From positions 1 to 64,000 of the forward strand of contig NZ_VSFA01000037.1 of assembly GCF_008119785.1 (NCBI RefSeq): a stretch of 64,000 nt of DNA, given 5' to 3'. The notes beneath the pieces were generated by a model. That model was not told the DNA's origin, did no database searches, and saw nothing but the letters and a program-made list of their open reading frames with translations. The DNA is from Micromonospora sp. MP36. GTDB taxonomy: Bacteria > Actinomycetota > Actinomycetes > Mycobacteriales > Micromonosporaceae. The position numbers were made by a program, and so were the translations under genes. This document shows positions 43,596 through 50,954 of the stretch, piece by piece. Position 1 is the stretch's first letter. Every line of letters begins with the position of its first letter.

Positions 43596-43865
43596 TCAGC
43601 GGGCGCCGGCCTCGGCGACAACGGCATACACGCCCTCGAGGTTGACCATCCGGGCCAGGTCCGCCTGGTCGATGGTGATGTCGAGGGTCCGCTCCAGGGC
43701 GGCCAGGATCTCGATCGCGCGCAGCGAGTCGGCGTCGTGCTCCTCCTTGAAGAGGCTGGTGGGGCTGACGTCGGCCGGCTCGATCTCGAGAATCTCGCAG
43801 ACGAGTTCCTTGATCTGGGCCTTGCGTTCGTCGTCGAGCGTGACGGTAGAACCGGCGCTGGTCAT
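43596..43865 (-). CDS. Acyl carrier protein, first gene of the PKS operon
   Basis: 89 residues from ATG 43865, preceded by GGAGGAAAA. The phosphopantetheine site is EEHDADSLRAIEILAALERT. It starts the minus-strand operon that runs to 29694. Two SARP-type direct repeats lie 96-199 bases upstream, so transcription of the whole operon is probably started here by the cluster activator. Confidence 0.9.
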   Translation of the reverse strand: MTSAGSTVTLDDERKAQIKELVCEILEIEPADVSPTSLFKEEHDADSLRAIEILAALERTLDITIDQADLARMVNLEGVYAVVAEAGAR

Positions 43866-43960
43866 TTTTCCTCCGCATGACTCGGCTGACTCGCCATCTT
43901 GTTCGTGACGGAACACAGAAACTCATTCCGCCCGGTGAGTCGAAATCCTCAAACCGCCCG

Positions 43961-43977
43961 CTATACGTTTCCTATAC
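43961..43977 (-). promoter_or_regulatory. Putative SARP operator 1
   Basis: CTATAC at 43961-43966 and CTATAC at 43972-43977 are direct repeats with an 11-base period, one DNA turn. SARP activators bind such spaced direct repeats overlapping the -35 region. Read on the minus strand (GTATAG repeats) the site lies about 100 bases before the ACP start at 43865. Confidence 0.7.
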
Positions 43978-44047
43978 CGTCGCCGGGCCGGAACGGGCCA
44001 GAAAGAGGCGCACGAGAAAATGGATCCGCACAGGTTCCCAGACGGAT

Positions 44048-44064
44048 CTATACGGCCCCTATAA
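44048..44064 (-). promoter_or_regulatory. Putative SARP operator 2
   Basis: CTATAC at 44048-44053 and CTATAA at 44059-44064, again 11 bases apart and in the same orientation as the other three sites. It lies 87 bases upstream of operator 1. It could serve a second promoter of the same operon or the divergent thioesterase gene. Confidence 0.55.
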
Positions 44065-44586
44065 GCTACTCGGCAGTATCTTACGGGCCGGATCATTTGC
44101 CCGCTTCCCCAGAGACTGAACTAACGACAAACGATCATGGCCGGGTCAAAAGCGAGCGCCTCGACCGACACCGGGGACGCTCCGCACACCCCGCCGACAC
44201 ACCCGGTCACCCGGCGTCGGTCCATGCCTTCCCGGAAGCTGGCGCTGTTGCGACTTTCCGCAGGCGGTAAGGGGTGGCGGGGCGCGTTGCGGTCAACTGT
44301 CCGGCACGGGTCGAAGGAAACCGAGATGCAACAATGTCGCAATACCGCGCGAGGCCTACCCGCCGTGTTTCGAAGATTCCTTCACATTCGCTAGGCCGTG
44401 ATGTGTCGCTTTGACGTCCGCGACCCGTGCGGCAACTCGCTACCCTTCATGCGCAGGCGGGTGCCAACGCAAACACACGCCTCGGCAACGCTGCCAACCC
44501 GCCGGCCCGAGCCGCCCCAAGAGGCGTAACGACCACATTTGTCGGCGGCATCGGACCAAACGCCACTACATTAGTGAGGGCCCGCG

Positions 44587-45342
44587 TTGACGACGACTCC
44601 GGTAAATCGGGCGGCCGACTGGTTCCGGGCATACAAGGACAACACCGGGACCACCGTGCGACTGGTCTGCCTGCCCCACGCCGGCGGGGCACCCACGGCC
44701 TTCCTGGGCTGGCAGCCGCTGCTGCCCGACCACGTGCAGGTGCTCGCCGCCTGCTACCCCGGCCGCCAGTACCGACTGCTCGAGCCGTGCCTGCCGAGCA
44801 TGAATCCCATGGCCGACGCGATCACCGCGGCGATGGCGCCCTACCTCGACCTGCCGATCGCAATCTTCGGCCACAGCATGGGATCGGCGATCGGCTACGA
44901 GGTCGCGCTCCGCCTCGAACAGCGGCATGGGGTGCGACCGGTCCAACTCTTCGTCTCCGGCCGCGCCGCGCCACACCGAGTGACACCCACAGCGGTGCAC
45001 GAAGACAGCGACGCCGCGCTGCTCGCCCAGGTCCGGTCACTCGGCGGCACCGAGTCCGCCGTTCTCGAGCATCCGGAGCTCCGCGAACTGCTGCTGCCGT
45101 CGCTACGGGCCGACTACACCTTGATCGAGACCTATCGCCCGGCACCGTCACAAGCGCGGACGGTCGGCGCACCCATCGTCGGGTTCCTCGGGGACACCGA
45201 CCCGGCCTGCACGCCGGAACAGTTCGACAGCTGGTCGGAGCTGACCACCGACACGTTCGAGTCGCACATCTATCCGGGCGGCCATTTCTTCTTGACGGAT
45301 CACGAGAAAGACCTCGTTAGCGACATCGCGTCAAGACTGTGA
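44587..45342 (+). CDS. Type II (editing) thioesterase
   Basis: 251 residues starting at TTG 44587 (GTGAGGG upstream). Features are VRLVCLPHAGGAPTAFLGWQ, nucleophile Ser in IAIFGHSMGSAIGYEVALRL (GHSMG), acid near GFLGDTDPACTP and histidine in YPGGHFFLTDHEKDL. Such enzymes remove wrong or stalled acyl groups from NRPS and PKS carriers. Its place next to the cluster regulator and a MbtH/NRPS cluster fits this. Confidence 0.9.
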   Translation: MTTTPVNRAADWFRAYKDNTGTTVRLVCLPHAGGAPTAFLGWQPLLPDHVQVLAACYPGRQYRLLEPCLPSMNPMADAITAAMAPYLDLPIAIFGHSMGSAIGYEVALRLEQRHGVRPVQLFVSGRAAPHRVTPTAVHEDSDAALLAQVRSLGGTESAVLEHPELRELLLPSLRADYTLIETYRPAPSQARTVGAPIVGFLGDTDPACTPEQFDSWSELTTDTFESHIYPGGHFFLTDHEKDLVSDIASRL

Positions 45343-45402
45343 GGCGGCGCCTCCAAACATTCGCTTGTTGGGCGTCCAACGTTGAATCCTGCGGGGGGGA
45401 CT

Positions 45403-47580
45403 ATGCGGCGAACGGCACAGACAACCTTAGTAACGGTCGATGGTGAATCGCCTACGTCAGGCCAGGCGGAAGGGGGATACCGCGCCAGCCAAGGCGTGCG
45501 ATTCGCCATCCTGGGACCAGTCGAGGTGTCCATCAACGGCCGCGGGGCCACATTGGACGGTTCCAAACAGCGCACCGTGCTGGCGGCCCTGCTACTGGCC
45601 CGGGGAGCGCTGGTCTCCGACGACCGGCTCAGCAGCCTGCTGTGGGGCTGGCAGCCGCCAAACACGATCAACGCCCAGATCTATACATACGTGTCGAGGC
45701 TGCGCAAGTACCTGGGCTCCGCGATCGGCATCATCCGACAGCGGCCCGGCTACTACATGCGCATCGGCGCGGCGCACTTCGACTACGACGAGTTCGAGCG
45801 GCTCGCGCGCGCTGGACAGGAGGGCCTGCGGACCGGCCAGTTCGGGCCGGCCGCGGAGCGCTTCCGCCGCGCCCTGGCGCTGTGGCGCGGACCGGCCCTG
45901 GCCGACGTGACCGAGCACCTCGCCGGCATCGAGCTGCCCCACCTCACCGAGGCGCGGCTAGCCGCCCTGGAGGGGCGGATCGAGGCCGACCTGGCGATGG
46001 GACAGCACCACCAACTGGTGCCGGAGCTGACCGCGCTCGTCGCCGAACACCCGCTGCGCGAAGGGCCGCGAGCCCAGCTGATGACGACCCTCTTCCGGTG
46101 CAACCGGCAGGCGGACGCCCTCAACGTGTACCTGGAGGGACGTAAGCTCCTCGCCGAGGAACTCGGCGTCGACCCCGGCGCCACGCTGGAGCGGGCGTAC
46201 CAGAGCATCCTCGCCGGCGATGCCGACGGCCCGACGGCGCGCACCGAGCGAGACCAGATCAACACCGCATCCACCGGCGTCGGCGACGGCTGGGCAGGCA
46301 CCCGGCCGGAGATGCTTCCGCCCGACCTGACCGACTGCGCCGGCCGCGACGGCGAGCTGCGCAAGGTGCTGCACGCGCTGCGGCCCGACAGTTCCAACCG
46401 GCTGGAGACGCCCGCCCCGGTCCTCATCACCGGCATGGCCGGCACCGGCAAAACCGCCCTCGCCGTGCGCGCAGCGCACCTGAGCCGCGAAGACTTCCCG
46501 GACGGCCAGCTCTACGTCGACCTCGACGGCATGGGCCCCCACCCCAAAAACCCGTTCGACGTGCTCGGCTGGTTCCTGCGGGCGCTAGGCGTACCAGACG
46601 CCGCCGTGCCGCGCACGCTCGACGAACGGATCCAGCTGTACCGCAGCCACCTCTCCCGGCAGCGCATCCTCGTCGTGCTCGACGATGCGGCCAGCGACCA
46701 GCAGGTCCGTCCCCTGTTGCCCACCGGGGCACGCTGCGGCGCCCTGGTCACCAGCCGCGCCCACATGATCACGGTGGACGGTGCGCGCGTGGTCACCCTG
46801 CATCCGCTGGAGACCACCGAGGCGCTGGAGCTACTCGGCCAGGTCATCGGACCCGACCGGGTCGAACGCGACCTGCTGTCGGCCGCCCGCATCGTCGAGC
46901 TCTGCGGCGGGCTCCCGCTGGCCGTACGGATCGCCGGAGTCCGCCTCGCCGCCAAGCCGCAGTGGCCGCTGGAGCGGCTGGCCGCCCGCCTCGCCGAAGA
47001 CAGCCGGCGCCTAGACGAGCTGCAACGCGGCGACCTCAACGTGCGCACCAGCCTGCAGCTGAGCTACGAGCGGCTCGACGAGGCGGTCCGGCGGATGTTC
47101 CGCCGGGTGGCGCTGCTCGGCGTGCCGGACTTTCCGGCGTGGGTCGCGGCCGAGATCCTCGGCCACACCGAGCAGGCGGCCGAGGCGCTGCTGGAGGCGC
47201 TCGTCGACGCCCGACTGCTGGAGATCGGCGGGATCGACCCGCGCGGCCGCCCGCGCTACCAGTACCAGACGCTGGTGCGGCTGTTCGCACGCGAGCAGGC
47301 CATCCGCGAAGACAGCCGAGACCAGCGGCGCGCGGTCGTCGAGGCGGCCATCGACGCCTACCGGCGGCGAGGCGGCGAGGCGGTCAAACTCCTCGGGCTC
47401 ACGCCGGCCACCCGGCCACCGGTGGAGACCGCGATGACCTGGATCTCGTCCGAGCGGGCCGCATTGTTCGGCCTCTTTCAGCAGGCGTCCGCCACCGGCC
47501 GGCACGCCTCGGCCCGCGACCTGTCCGTGCTCCTGGACGGCTTCGCCGGCATCAACCCGGCCGCCGGCCGGCCTAGGTAG
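45403..47580 (+). CDS. SARP-family activator with NB-ARC domain, C-terminally truncated
   Basis: 725 residues from ATG 45403 (GGGGGGG just upstream; TTG 45382 is possible). The winged-helix DNA-binding domain is VRFAILGPVEVSINGRGATL then KQRTVLAALLLARGALVSDD; the bacterial activation domain follows (DYDEFERLARAGQEGLRTGQ; LVAEHPLREGPRAQLMTTLF). The NB-ARC P-loop is ITGMAGTGKTALAVR at about 340. AfsR-type proteins then carry several hundred residues of TPR repeats; here the reading frame ends at INPAAGRPR, right before a hairpin and transposon debris. It is the likely activator of the four CTATAC repeats; loss of the TPR part may change its control. Confidence 0.85.
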   Translation: MRRTAQTTLVTVDGESPTSGQAEGGYRASQGVRFAILGPVEVSINGRGATLDGSKQRTVLAALLLARGALVSDDRLSSLLWGWQPPNTINAQIYTYVSRLRKYLGSAIGIIRQRPGYYMRIGAAHFDYDEFERLARAGQEGLRTGQFGPAAERFRRALALWRGPALADVTEHLAGIELPHLTEARLAALEGRIEADLAMGQHHQLVPELTALVAEHPLREGPRAQLMTTLFRCNRQADALNVYLEGRKLLAEELGVDPGATLERAYQSILAGDADGPTARTERDQINTASTGVGDGWAGTRPEMLPPDLTDCAGRDGELRKVLHALRPDSSNRLETPAPVLITGMAGTGKTALAVRAAHLSREDFPDGQLYVDLDGMGPHPKNPFDVLGWFLRALGVPDAAVPRTLDERIQLYRSHLSRQRILVVLDDAASDQQVRPLLPTGARCGALVTSRAHMITVDGARVVTLHPLETTEALELLGQVIGPDRVERDLLSAARIVELCGGLPLAVRIAGVRLAAKPQWPLERLAARLAEDSRRLDELQRGDLNVRTSLQLSYERLDEAVRRMFRRVALLGVPDFPAWVAAEILGHTEQAAEALLEALVDARLLEIGGIDPRGRPRYQYQTLVRLFAREQAIREDSRDQRRAVVEAAIDAYRRRGGEAVKLLGLTPATRPPVETAMTWISSERAALFGLFQQASATGRHASARDLSVLLDGFAGINPAAGRPR

Positions 47581-47590
47581 TTGGTGTTAA

Positions 47591-47623
47591 ACGGCGGTTG
47601 ACCGGGTTCCGGTCGGCCGCCGT
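47591..47623 (+). terminator. Strong hairpin after the SARP gene
   Basis: ACGGCGGTTGACCGG (47591-47605) pairs fully with CCGGTCGGCCGCCGT (47609-47623), counting two G-U pairs, around a three-base loop, and is followed by TATCTTGT. It starts ten bases after the SARP stop codon. It acts well as a terminator; it may have arrived with the transposon debris. Confidence 0.6.
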
Positions 47624-47641
47624 TATCTTGTGGGGTGTCGG

Positions 47642-47745
47642 ATCGGCGTGTGCCTGGCGATCACCTTCACCCGACGGGCGGCGGAGGAGCTGCGGCACCG
47701 GCTGGACGAGCTGCTCGGCCCGATGCCCGAGGACATCACCTGGCC
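47642..47745 (+). pseudogene. UvrD/PcrA-type helicase fragment
   Basis: The plus strand reads VCLAITFTRRAAEELRHRLD then ELLGPMPEDITW, matching helicase motif Ia of UvrD-like proteins (AITFTNKAAxEMRxRL). No P-loop precedes it and the frame does not continue as helicase. A short gene scrap between the SARP gene and an IS remnant. Confidence 0.5.
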
Positions 47746-47859
47746 GAGCACGTCTTCGCCGTGGAGACCGGCCTCTCCTCCGGCCCGGAGATGTGCACTG
47801 TCCGCAGAGGGGGCAGGTGGCGCAGACGGTACCGAAGTCGGCGCTGCCAGCACCGCGCC

Positions 47860-48098
47860 ACCGCGGCATCCCGGCCACGTTCCCCATCAGAATCGACCAG
47901 GCCGCCAGCCGGCGCAAGAGAAGGTCCCCGGGGGGACGGCTACCGCCCCTCGACCCCACCGTCTACCCGCAACGCCACGCCGTCGAGCACGGCATCAACC
48001 AACTCAAACGCCACCGAGCCGTGGCCACCAGATTCGACAAGCTCGCTGTGCGCTACCAGGCCACACTCCACGTCGTCGCGATCAACGAGTGGCTCTGA
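47860..48098 (+). pseudogene. IS5-family transposase, C-terminal fragment
   Basis: The plus strand reads GIPATFPIRIDQAASRRKRR, then YPQRHAVEHGINQLKRHRAV and ATRFDKLAVRYQATLHVVAI before its stop. This is the end of an IS5-type transposase, including the third catalytic acidic residue (VEHGINQLK). The first two catalytic aspartates are missing. It differs from the intact copy at 20338-21255. Confidence 0.7.
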
Positions 48099-48141
48099 CC
48101 CGAACTATCGAAGCGCGGCCTAGGGCCTCACCCGCGATAAA

Positions 48142-48173
48142 GCCGGCCCCCGCCGATGGTGGCGGGAACCGGC
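48142..48173 (-). terminator. Terminator-like hairpin after mbtH
   Basis: GCCGG-CC-CCCGCC (48142-48154) pairs with GGCGGG-AA-CCGGC (48161-48173) around a six-base loop. On the minus strand it comes 16 bases after the mbtH stop and is followed by TTTAT, so it probably ends the minus-strand operon. It also separates this operon from the convergent transposon debris. Confidence 0.6.
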
Positions 48174-48188
48174 ACGGCCGGGCGGGCG

Positions 48189-48395
48189 TCAGGCGCCGAG
48201 GCGCTCGCGGAGACTGCGCGGGCGCATGTCCGTCCACAGCTCGTTGATGACGGCGAGGCACTCCTCGCGGGTGCCCTCGACCGGTATGGCCAGCCAGCCG
48301 GCGGGCAGGTCGCGGTCGGCACGGTAGATCGAGTATTGCTCCTCGTCGTTGCGCACCACGCGGTACGTCGGCTCACTGCTGGTCTCGGTGCTCAT
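48189..48395 (-). CDS. mbtH: MbtH-family NRPS accessory protein
   Basis: 68 residues with the family signature: RNDEEQYSIYRADRDLPAGW then ECLAVINELWTDMRPRSLRE. The start has AGGAGG upstream. MbtH proteins bind NRPS adenylation domains and are needed for their folding or activity. It is the last gene of the minus-strand block with SbnA and SbnB, and points to NRPS genes beyond the right edge. Confidence 0.95.
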   Translation of the reverse strand: MSTETSSEPTYRVVRNDEEQYSIYRADRDLPAGWLAIPVEGTREECLAVINELWTDMRPRSLRERLGA

Positions 48396-48421
48396 TTCGG
48401 GTTCCTCCTGGGTGGATCTGG

Positions 48422-49429
48422 TTAGGTGCGTGGCTCGGGCAGGAAGCCGTCGACGGTGACGCCCATGCCGCGGGTGCGGGCCGCGCGCGCCACGTGGTCG
48501 GCGAGCGCGATGTCGAGCGCGCCGAGCCCGAACGGCGAGAGCACGGCGATGCGCGACGGGTCGCGCCGCTCTCCCGTGCCCCGTACCAGCTGGCCGATCG
48601 TGCCGGTGATGAACTGGCGGTGGCCGGTCAGCTGCTCGGCGAGGTGCAGTGAGGTGCGCTCCCGGAGCACGTGGTCCACGTCGTCCACGTAGTTCTGCAC
48701 GTCGAGCGTCGCCTCCGCAACCAGGTCGCGCAGCGAGACATGCAGGATCGTGCTGCCCGGCACGAGTACGGACCCGTCCAGGTGCGGGTGGATCGCGGTC
48801 GTGGCGAGCGAGATCAGCGGCTGCGCGGATATCGCGGCGGCCGGATCGTCGACAACGCTGATCGTGAGGCCGGGCGCGACCTCAGCGCAGCGGGCGGCGA
48901 ACGCCTCAGCCCGCGCCGGGTCGGTGTCGAAGAGCGTGATCGCGGCCAGAGAGGGCAGTTCGACCCGCGCGAACCGGAGGATCTCGAGGTTGATGACGCC
49001 GCAGCCGAAGAGGGTGATCCCGGTCGGCGGCCGGTCGGCGGTGAGCAGCCCGGCGGCGAGCGCGGCGCTCGCGGCGGTCCGCTTGGCCGAGATCACCGCG
49101 CCTTCCAGCAGCGCCTCCGGCCGGCCGGTGCGCATGGAGTTGACCAGGATCGTGGCGCTTGCCCGCTCGATGCCGAGGGCGAGGTTGCCCGGAAACGAGG
49201 CGATCCACTTCATCCCCGCCACGCCCAAGCCCTCGCCGGACGGTCCGACGTACGCCGGGAGCCCGATGATCCGGCTACGGTCGTTATCCGGGAAGCGCAG
49301 GAACGTCGAGAACGGCACCACGCAGTCGCCCTCATCGTGCCGGCGGTAGACGTTCCGTACGAGCTCGATGATTTCACGCTCGGCGCCGGCCAGCAGCTCG
49401 GCGACCTCGGCGTGCCCCAGGATCAACAT
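48422..49429 (-). CDS. sbnB: 2,3-Diaminopropionate biosynthesis protein SbnB-like
   Basis: 335 residues of the ornithine cyclodeaminase/mu-crystallin fold. The NAD-binding loop is GITLFGCGVINLEILRFARV, and GLGVAGMKWIASFPGNLALG holds the substrate lysine. SbnB oxidises N-(1-amino-1-carboxyethyl)-glutamate to L-2,3-diaminopropionate and 2-oxoglutarate. It overlaps the end of sbnA by seven bases. Together they supply diaminopropionate for the peptide. Confidence 0.85.
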   Translation of the reverse strand: MLILGHAEVAELLAGAEREIIELVRNVYRRHDEGDCVVPFSTFLRFPDNDRSRIIGLPAYVGPSGEGLGVAGMKWIASFPGNLALGIERASATILVNSMRTGRPEALLEGAVISAKRTAASAALAAGLLTADRPPTGITLFGCGVINLEILRFARVELPSLAAITLFDTDPARAEAFAARCAEVAPGLTISVVDDPAAAISAQPLISLATTAIHPHLDGSVLVPGSTILHVSLRDLVAEATLDVQNYVDDVDHVLRERTSLHLAEQLTGHRQFITGTIGQLVRGTGERRDPSRIAVLSPFGLGALDIALADHVARAARTRGMGVTVDGFLPEPRT

Positions 49430-50454
49430 GCCGCGACCTCGTCGGCGCTGGGATCGTCACTCAACTCCATCGGCTCCTTCCACAGGTGCTGGGCATCTCC
49501 GAAGTGGCCACTCACCCACGGATCGGAGTAGATCGTGTCGAGGTATCGATCGCCGCCGTCGGGGAAGATCATGACGCAGGCGGCGCCGGCGGGGATCTCG
49601 GGCAGCAGTCGGCCCAGCGCGGCGACCGTGGCGCCGGACGAGCCGCCGGCGAGCACCGCCTCGCGCGCCACCAGCCGCCGGCAGCCCACCACGCAGTCGA
49701 GGTCGGAGACGTGCATTACCCGGTCCGGTACCGCCGGGTCGAGCAGCTCCGGCTGGATGGAGGCGCCGTGGCCGGGCAACAGGCGACGGGCCGGAAGTTG
49801 TCCGAAGAGGACACTGCCGATCGCGTCGACGGCTACCACCTGGGTCGCCAGCCCGTGCCGCCGGACGTACGCGGCGCAGCCGTTGAGTGTCCCGGTCGTG
49901 CTGGTGGCGCAGATCAGGTAGTCGACGTCGCGGTCGAGCGCTTGGTGGATCTCCCGCATCGTCTCCTCATGTGCCCGCGGGTTGAGCGGGTTGGCGTACT
50001 GGTTGGGCCAGAACGCGTGCGGCAGCCGGTCCAGGAGTGACCGGACCCGCCGCATGCGCATCGGTAGGTACTCGGCGGTCTCCGGGTCTCGCTCGGTGAC
50101 CATCTCCACCTCGGCGCCGTATGCCCGCAGCAGAGCCAGGTTCTGCTCGGTGGTCTTGGCGTCGACGACGCAGATGAAGCGCAGGTTGAAGTAGCGGCAG
50201 ATCTGCGCCATGCCGACGGCGAGGTTGCCCGAGCTGGACTCCACCACCACTGACCGGCCGGGCACCAGCTCGCCGCTGCGCACCTTGCCCAGCAGCATGC
50301 TCAGCGCCGACCGGTCCTTGATGCTGCCGCCCGGGTTGAACCGCTCCACCTTCGCGAAGATCCGGACCGGATAGCTGGGGTACAACCGCTCCAGCTCTAC
50401 CAGTGGAGTAGCGCCGATCGTACCGAGAATTCCTTTGAGGGTTTGCGTGGACAC
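49423..50454 (-). CDS. sbnA: 2,3-Diaminopropionate biosynthesis protein SbnA-like
   Basis: 343 residues of the cysteine-synthase fold. The PLP lysine is Lys46 in NPGGSIKDRSALSML; SSSGNLAVGMAQICRYFN and TSTTGTLNGCAAYVRRHG hold the cofactor. SbnA joins O-phosphoserine and glutamate to the precursor that SbnB oxidises. A SARP-type repeat lies about 83-99 bases before its start, so sbnA-sbnB-mbtH may have their own regulated promoter. Confidence 0.85.
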   Translation of the reverse strand: MSTQTLKGILGTIGATPLVELERLYPSYPVRIFAKVERFNPGGSIKDRSALSMLLGKVRSGELVPGRSVVVESSSGNLAVGMAQICRYFNLRFICVVDAKTTEQNLALLRAYGAEVEMVTERDPETAEYLPMRMRRVRSLLDRLPHAFWPNQYANPLNPRAHEETMREIHQALDRDVDYLICATSTTGTLNGCAAYVRRHGLATQVVAVDAIGSVLFGQLPARRLLPGHGASIQPELLDPAVPDRVMHVSDLDCVVGCRRLVAREAVLAGGSSGATVAALGRLLPEIPAGAACVMIFPDGGDRYLDTIYSDPWVSGHFGDAQHLWKEPMELSDDPSADEVAAC

Positions 50455-50536
50455 GGAGCGACACCCTTTCGGCGATCTCCAGGATTAGCCAAATTCATCG
50501 GCCTATTCGATCGTGCGATGGAGACCATTCAGCGCC

Positions 50537-50553
50537 CTATACCTGAGCTATAC
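50537..50553 (-). promoter_or_regulatory. Putative SARP operator 3
   Basis: CTATAC at 50537-50542 and CTATAC at 50548-50553, 11 bases apart, in the gap between a carrier-protein gene and sbnA. It has the same orientation relative to the downstream minus-strand gene as operators 1 and 4. The second repeat includes the stop codon of the carrier-protein gene. Confidence 0.7.
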
Positions 50554-50814
50554 CCGCGGCGCCGCATCGGCACCGGCGGCGGTTTCCGCGAGATGTCCGG
50601 CGAGCGCATGCACGGTCGGGTAGTCCCATGGCAGCGTGGGCTCGACCGCGAGGCCGAAGTGCTCCTCGATGTCGCCGCACAGCGTCAGCGCGTAGACCGA
50701 GTCGAGGCCGAGCTCGACGAGTTCGACGTCCGGGTCGATGTCGGACGGCTGCTTCTCCAGGAAGTACGCGATCCGTTCGGTCAGCCAGGCGGCGATCTCC
50801 GCTTTCTCTGCCAT
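50548..50814 (-). CDS. Stand-alone acyl carrier protein
   Basis: 88 residues from ATG 50814. The phosphopantetheine site is VELGLDSVYALTLCGDIEEH and the C-terminus DYPTVHALAGHLAETAAGAD resembles PKS-type carriers rather than fatty-acid ACP. It lies between sbnA and two acyl-CoA-dehydrogenase-like genes. In ramoplanin and enduracidin clusters a FAAL, an ACP and two such dehydrogenases make an unsaturated fatty acyl chain, so this carrier may hold their substrate (inference). Confidence 0.85.
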   Translation of the reverse strand: MAEKAEIAAWLTERIAYFLEKQPSDIDPDVELVELGLDSVYALTLCGDIEEHFGLAVEPTLPWDYPTVHALAGHLAETAAGADAAPRV

Positions 50815-50865
50815 TTGAAGGCTCCTTCGGTTGGTGGGATGCCGGTGCCCGGCGGGACACCGGTC

Positions 50866-50894
50866 GGCCCCGCCCCGACGTCGGGGGCGGGGCC
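50866..50894 (-). terminator. GC-rich hairpin before the carrier-protein gene
   Basis: GGCCCCGCCCC (50866-50876) pairs perfectly with GGGGCGGGGCC (50884-50894) around a seven-base loop, in the 140-base gap between a dehydrogenase-like gene and the carrier-protein gene on the minus strand. No T-run follows; it could attenuate transcription or protect an mRNA end. Confidence 0.4.
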
Positions 50895-50954
50895 GGCTGG
50901 GTGGGGGCGGGCTGATGTTCGGGGCTCGGTGGTGTTCCGGGCGGGTTGACGCGG

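Larger units (their letters stand above)
43866..44586. other. Divergent regulatory region
   Basis: About 720 bases between the first ACP of the PKS operon and the type II thioesterase. Its left third is less GC-rich than the surroundings and carries two SARP-type direct repeats. No gene is supported here; short frames on both strands lack family resemblance. Confidence 0.6.
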
